Below, in pieces: positions 22,486 through 25,521 of a stretch of DNA of 25,521 nt. The stretch spans positions 1-25,521 of IMG/VR virus record IMGVR_UViG_3300033064_002717; one strand, written 5' to 3'. The notes beneath the pieces are model-generated. The model saw only the letters and a program-made list of their open reading frames with translations, had not been told where the DNA came from and did no database searches. Origin of the DNA: a virus. How positions within the stretch are numbered: the first letter of the stretch is position 1; each line of letters begins with the position of its first letter. Made by a program: the position numbers and the translations under genes.

Positions 22486-24096
22486 ATGGGTTATTTCGGA
22501 GGTTCTAGTACAAGCAGCACGAGCATCCCGGACGCGACGCCTGAAGAACTCGAACAGATGGGCACGTTCAACGCCATATCCGATGCCTTAATCCAAGAGA
22601 TCGGCTACGATCGTACGTCAGAGACGATAGACGAGTTCGAGAATCCGGCACGGATTGAGAGTCTTCAGTCGAACATCGCCGGAACCGAGGAGCAGATCGC
22701 GGATATCAACGCACGCCTCCAGGACACGAAGGGCATGTCTCAAGGGCAAGTCGCACAACTTCGGTCGCAGCTGTCCACGCTCAACAACTCTCTGTCGTCT
22801 GATCGAAGAGCGCTTGCGAACGAGCAGGACAACGTCACGCAGCGTGTGGACGTCACACTCACTCGTCGGCCTGACCCGAGGGTTCAGTCCCTCCGCGATC
22901 AAGGCCGTGAGGACGAGGCCGTGAAGATGGAGCAGGAGCTCGAAGAGCGAGAGCTTGCCCAGCTCGATGCAGAGGACGAGCTCACAACGCTCTTCACAGA
23001 CGCCGCGAGGAAGTACCTCTCAGGCGACCTGTCGATCACTCCGCAGCAGCAGGCAGAACTCGACAACTCGTTCAGCCGCATCAAGGACCCTGTGTTCCGC
23101 ATGCTCGACGAGGTCGAGGCGGGCATCGGTGAGACGGAGGCTGGTCAGCTTGGAGAGATCGAGAGGACGAAGCAAGGGCAGTTCGCTGCACTGACGTCGT
23201 TATCCGACAGGATCAACCAGACCGGCATGGACGTCGACGGGGCCCTGTTCGAGCTCGAGTCGAGAATCAAGAAGACTGGCGTTGGTTTGAGCGCTGCCCT
23301 TGACGAGAGCGTCGCGGCGAGCAGGGCGCTTGCCAAGAACGGCCTTCTCAAGCAGACCGCTGACATGCGGCGTAACATCGCGGAGTCGGCAGCGCTTCAG
23401 GGCCGGTCGGATCTCGACCCTCGGTTCGTCCGGGAGCTGCAGGACAAGACGCTCGAGTCAGCTGAGAGGATGGAGCTCAACCTTGCCGTACAGGAGCAGA
23501 ACGCACGGCTAGGCATAGTAGAACGCACTGGAGCTGGGTTGGAGACCGTACAACAGCTCAGGGCGAACCTTCGTGAGGCTACAGGCCAGAGGCTCGAGGA
23601 CGTCGAGGAGGCCAGGGTAGGGATCGAAGGAGAGACTGGGCTTCGTCGTGAGGGTGCGGTTGGATCCGCTGGGTTGCGTCGTGAGGAGCTGTCCGCGCAG
23701 CGTGCGGGCTTCCTCGGAGAGCTCAACCAACGCAGAGAGACACAGCGGATGGCGCTCGGTCAGGGACTCCCGGTACAGCAGATGCAAGCTGGAGCAGGAG
23801 CTCTTGGGTTCACGTCGGGCTTAAGGCAGCAGGGGTTGGCGAACCTACAAGGAGCACAGAGCGGTCCGCAGGTTGCGGCGGCAGGTCTAAGGCAAGAGCG
23901 CCTCGCGCAGCCTACGACCACGACCACGCAGAGTCCGAGCACGTTCAGCTCGTTTCAGGACGTCCTTGGAACTGCTACTGATATTGCAGGTGGCGCGTTT
24001 GGTGCAGCTGGTATGTTACGACGATCCGGTGGTAGTGGCGGCGGTGGATCGTCAGGTGGTGCAGATCCGTTTAGTCAGTTTCTTGGTGTGGTGTAG
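22486..24096 (+). CDS. Large coiled-coil internal virion (ejection) protein candidate
   Basis: A 536-residue protein with AAGGAG upstream. The start is Ser/Gly-rich (MGYFGGSSTSSTSIPDATPE). Long coiled coils follow (about 55-165 and 195-440), rich in Gln, Glu, Arg and Leu. A hydrophobic Gly/Ala patch (TATDIAGGAFGAAGM) and a Gly-Ser tail complete it. This layout fits proteins packed in the phage head and injected with the DNA by short-tailed phages. The glycine-rich tail may be flexible. No lytic transglycosylase motif was seen. Two further helical genes follow in the same operon. Confidence 0.55.
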   Translation: MGYFGGSSTSSTSIPDATPEELEQMGTFNAISDALIQEIGYDRTSETIDEFENPARIESLQSNIAGTEEQIADINARLQDTKGMSQGQVAQLRSQLSTLNNSLSSDRRALANEQDNVTQRVDVTLTRRPDPRVQSLRDQGREDEAVKMEQELEERELAQLDAEDELTTLFTDAARKYLSGDLSITPQQQAELDNSFSRIKDPVFRMLDEVEAGIGETEAGQLGEIERTKQGQFAALTSLSDRINQTGMDVDGALFELESRIKKTGVGLSAALDESVAASRALAKNGLLKQTADMRRNIAESAALQGRSDLDPRFVRELQDKTLESAERMELNLAVQEQNARLGIVERTGAGLETVQQLRANLREATGQRLEDVEEARVGIEGETGLRREGAVGSAGLRREELSAQRAGFLGELNQRRETQRMALGQGLPVQQMQAGAGALGFTSGLRQQGLANLQGAQSGPQVAAAGLRQERLAQPTTTTTQSPSTFSSFQDVLGTATDIAGGAFGAAGMLRRSGGSGGGGSSGGADPFSQFLGVV

Positions 24097-24110
24097 ATCA
24101 GTTTGATCTA
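24094..24110 (+). promoter_or_regulatory. Palindrome TAGATCA-GTT-TGATCTA before a ribosome binding site
   Basis: A perfect 7-bp inverted repeat with a three-base centre that includes the stop codon of the upstream gene. It lies 4 bases before the GGGAGG (24115 region) of the next gene. It shares the TCA-N3-TGA core with the sites at 705-719, 6548-6562 and 6580-6594. It has no associated -35 box, so an RNA hairpin is at least as likely as a repressor site. Confidence 0.45.
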
Positions 24111-24124
24111 TTCGGGAGGTTATA

Positions 24125-24772
24125 ATGGGTGGAAGAGAGTCGTTGAGTGCAGGGTTGAAGTCGTTACGTGAAGGAGTAGGCGAGTTCGTGCAGGCCGGTT
24201 CGGATGTCAAGTCCGCAGAGACCATCCGTGGCTCGGAGCTCGGGTCGGCTGACCTGCGAGAGGCTCTTGCCTCTGACGTGCGGTCCGGGAGGATCACTCC
24301 GTCGGCCGCGCAGAAGCAGCTCGAGCCGAACGGGTTCAACCAGATGGCGTTCAGCATCTTCAGGCAGATCCAAGATCCGAGCACGGATCCGCAGCGCAAG
24401 AAGGAGCTGATGAAGACGTTCGGCGAGATGATGACGTTCATGAAAGCGTTCGCTGAGGCTGGAAGATCCGCGAAGGATTCTGGTGGTAAGGAAAAAAGCG
24501 ATTGGGAAATGATCCAGAAGAAGCTCATCGATGGCATTCCACTCACTACAGGAGAGCTGAACTTCTACGACTTCAAGCTGACAAACGCAGCAAGTGCTTC
24601 GAAGTCTGACATTGGCGCGTTCACTACGATTAAAGATAAGATGCTTGCGAGAGCGAGAGCTGGATCTGGTAAGGCAACGCCTACGAAGACAACTCCAACC
24701 GGCGAGCGTGGCAAGGTGTCGAAAGGAAAGAGCAGGATAAGTTCAACAATGAGCTCTGCGGGTATAAAATAA
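24125..24772 (+). CDS. Hypothetical helical protein of the ejection region
   Basis: A 215-residue protein with GGGAGG upstream. It is helical and basic, with an N-terminal half rich in Ser, Gly, Glu and Arg (about 1-65), a helical core (FNQMAFSIFRQIQDP, KELMKTFGEMMTFMKAFAEA) and a disordered basic C-terminus (KTTPTGERGKVSKGKSRISS). I do not recognise the family. Placed between two probable internal virion proteins, it may be a companion or a head-DNA binding protein. Confidence 0.6.
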   Translation: MGGRESLSAGLKSLREGVGEFVQAGSDVKSAETIRGSELGSADLREALASDVRSGRITPSAAQKQLEPNGFNQMAFSIFRQIQDPSTDPQRKKELMKTFGEMMTFMKAFAEAGRSAKDSGGKEKSDWEMIQKKLIDGIPLTTGELNFYDFKLTNAASASKSDIGAFTTIKDKMLARARAGSGKATPTKTTPTGERGKVSKGKSRISSTMSSAGIK

Positions 24773-24773
24773 C

Positions 24774-25521
24774 ATGGTACTCTCACTCGGAAGTTTTTTT
24801 GCTGTAGCGAAGAAGGAAGAGCCAAAGCCCGAAGAAGTCGAGGACTTGGCGTTGTTGAAGTTTAACAACAAGCCGTTCAGTCAGAAGAGAGTTGATCGAG
24901 AGCTCTCCCTCCTCAAGTCAGACGTCGTCGAAGACATTGCAGACAACCTGGAAGTGGCTGAGAAGGCCGGCGAGGACGTGCCGAAGGCGCTTGAGAAGAT
25001 GATTCTCATGGCGCGGTTCAACGAGCTTCCTGAGCCTGCTCAGAAGCAGGCCATCCGTGCGATGAACGATAACAACCTCGAACAACCAGAGAGACTCCAA
25101 GTCATTAAGAACGCCATTAAGCGACCGAACACGACGTTCTCGAAGGTACTTGATGCGGTTGGTGTGAGCCCGGAGGCCGTACGAGAAGCTGGCATACGCT
25201 TCAAGCGTGGTCGGAAGGCGGCTGAGGAACAAGAGGAGATCGCTGCGAGTCAAGAGCCTACGATCAGAGAGCAGGTTGCTGGGTTTCAGGAGAAGGTCAC
25301 TGAAGAGTTCATTACCGGCGACGTCGACATCGCGCAGCTGTACATCGATGCGACGTTCGGATTGCCTAAAGCGATCGTCACGAAGCCAGTTGAGTTGTCG
25401 GTCAAGGCTCTCTTCTCTCTCGCCGAGCGAGAGCAGGCGTGGCTCGCAACTGGCGTGCAGGCTGTAAGAGCTGCGGTGACGAACGACCCTGGGAAGCAAT
25501 CAAGGATCTTGCGCCAGATGG
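24774..25521 (+). CDS. Helical internal virion protein candidate, partial (runs off window)
   Basis: Starts with ATG at 24774, one base after the upstream stop codon, and is open for 249 codons to the end of the window. It begins MVLSLGSFFAVAKKEEPKPE and continues EVEDLALLKFNNKPF. The visible part is helical and rich in Glu, Lys, Ala and Val, with DIADNLEVAEKAGEDVPKAL at about 53-72 and AGFQEKVTEEFITGDVDIAQ later. No ribosome binding site is clear, so translational coupling is likely. Large last genes in such operons are often ejection proteins. The missing 3' end prevents a firmer call. Confidence 0.65.
   Translation, partial: MVLSLGSFFAVAKKEEPKPEEVEDLALLKFNNKPFSQKRVDRELSLLKSDVVEDIADNLEVAEKAGEDVPKALEKMILMARFNELPEPAQKQAIRAMNDNNLEQPERLQVIKNAIKRPNTTFSKVLDAVGVSPEAVREAGIRFKRGRKAAEEQEEIAASQEPTIREQVAGFQEKVTEEFITGDVDIAQLYIDATFGLPKAIVTKPVELSVKALFSLAEREQAWLATGVQAVRAAVTNDPGKQSRILRQM

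Overview
The window looks like the structural (virion assembly) half of a tailed double-stranded DNA bacteriophage, or possibly a prophage. Almost every gene lies on the plus strand, the genes are tightly packed with 0-50 base gaps or 4-30 base overlaps, and most starts carry a strong AGGAG-type ribosome binding site, so the host is a bacterium. The gene order is small terminase, large terminase, portal, scaffold, capsid accessory proteins, major capsid protein, decoration or adhesin genes, neck/tail proteins, fibres and internal virion proteins. No tail sheath, tape measure or tail-tube gene is visible. The two neck genes look like the adaptor and nozzle of short-tailed phages, so a podovirus-like particle is the best guess. 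The host genus cannot be read from the sequence.

Bases 1-77 hold the start of a small leftward gene. Bases 78-785 carry no convincing gene. This stretch holds a leftward promoter, five tandem 14-bp GC-rich repeats flanked by direct repeats and a perfect palindrome, a second 14-bp doublet, several hairpins, and a rightward promoter overlapped by a palindromic operator-like site. It may be a control and perhaps replication or packaging region between divergent transcription units.

Bases 786-5565 encode the packaging machine: a probable small terminase, a large terminase whose ATP-binding P-loop is split by a 147-residue mini-intein, and the portal. Bases 5582-8564 encode a small acidic protein, a scaffold-like protein, two capsid-associated proteins and the major capsid protein. 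Bases 8616-17296 hold an accessory cluster: a duplicated beta-helix protein, several lectin-like (LamG/concanavalin-like) beta-sandwich proteins, very small genes, a coiled-coil protein with a C-terminal membrane anchor, a fibre-like protein and a three-helix membrane protein. Bases 17290-22010 encode an adaptor-like protein, a nozzle-like protein and two fibre genes sharing the same N-terminal module. Bases 22019-25521 encode an all-helical protein and three probable internal or ejection proteins, the last running off the window.

The most interesting observations are the P-loop mini-intein with an AT-rich replacement tract on only one side; a set of short palindromes sharing a TCA-N3-TGA core just upstream of certain genes; the two 14-bp-period repeat arrays; and modular exchange among the fibre and adhesin genes, shown by shared N-terminal modules, shared C-terminal domains and base-composition breaks. 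Product names rest on motifs and gene order read by eye; no database search was made.
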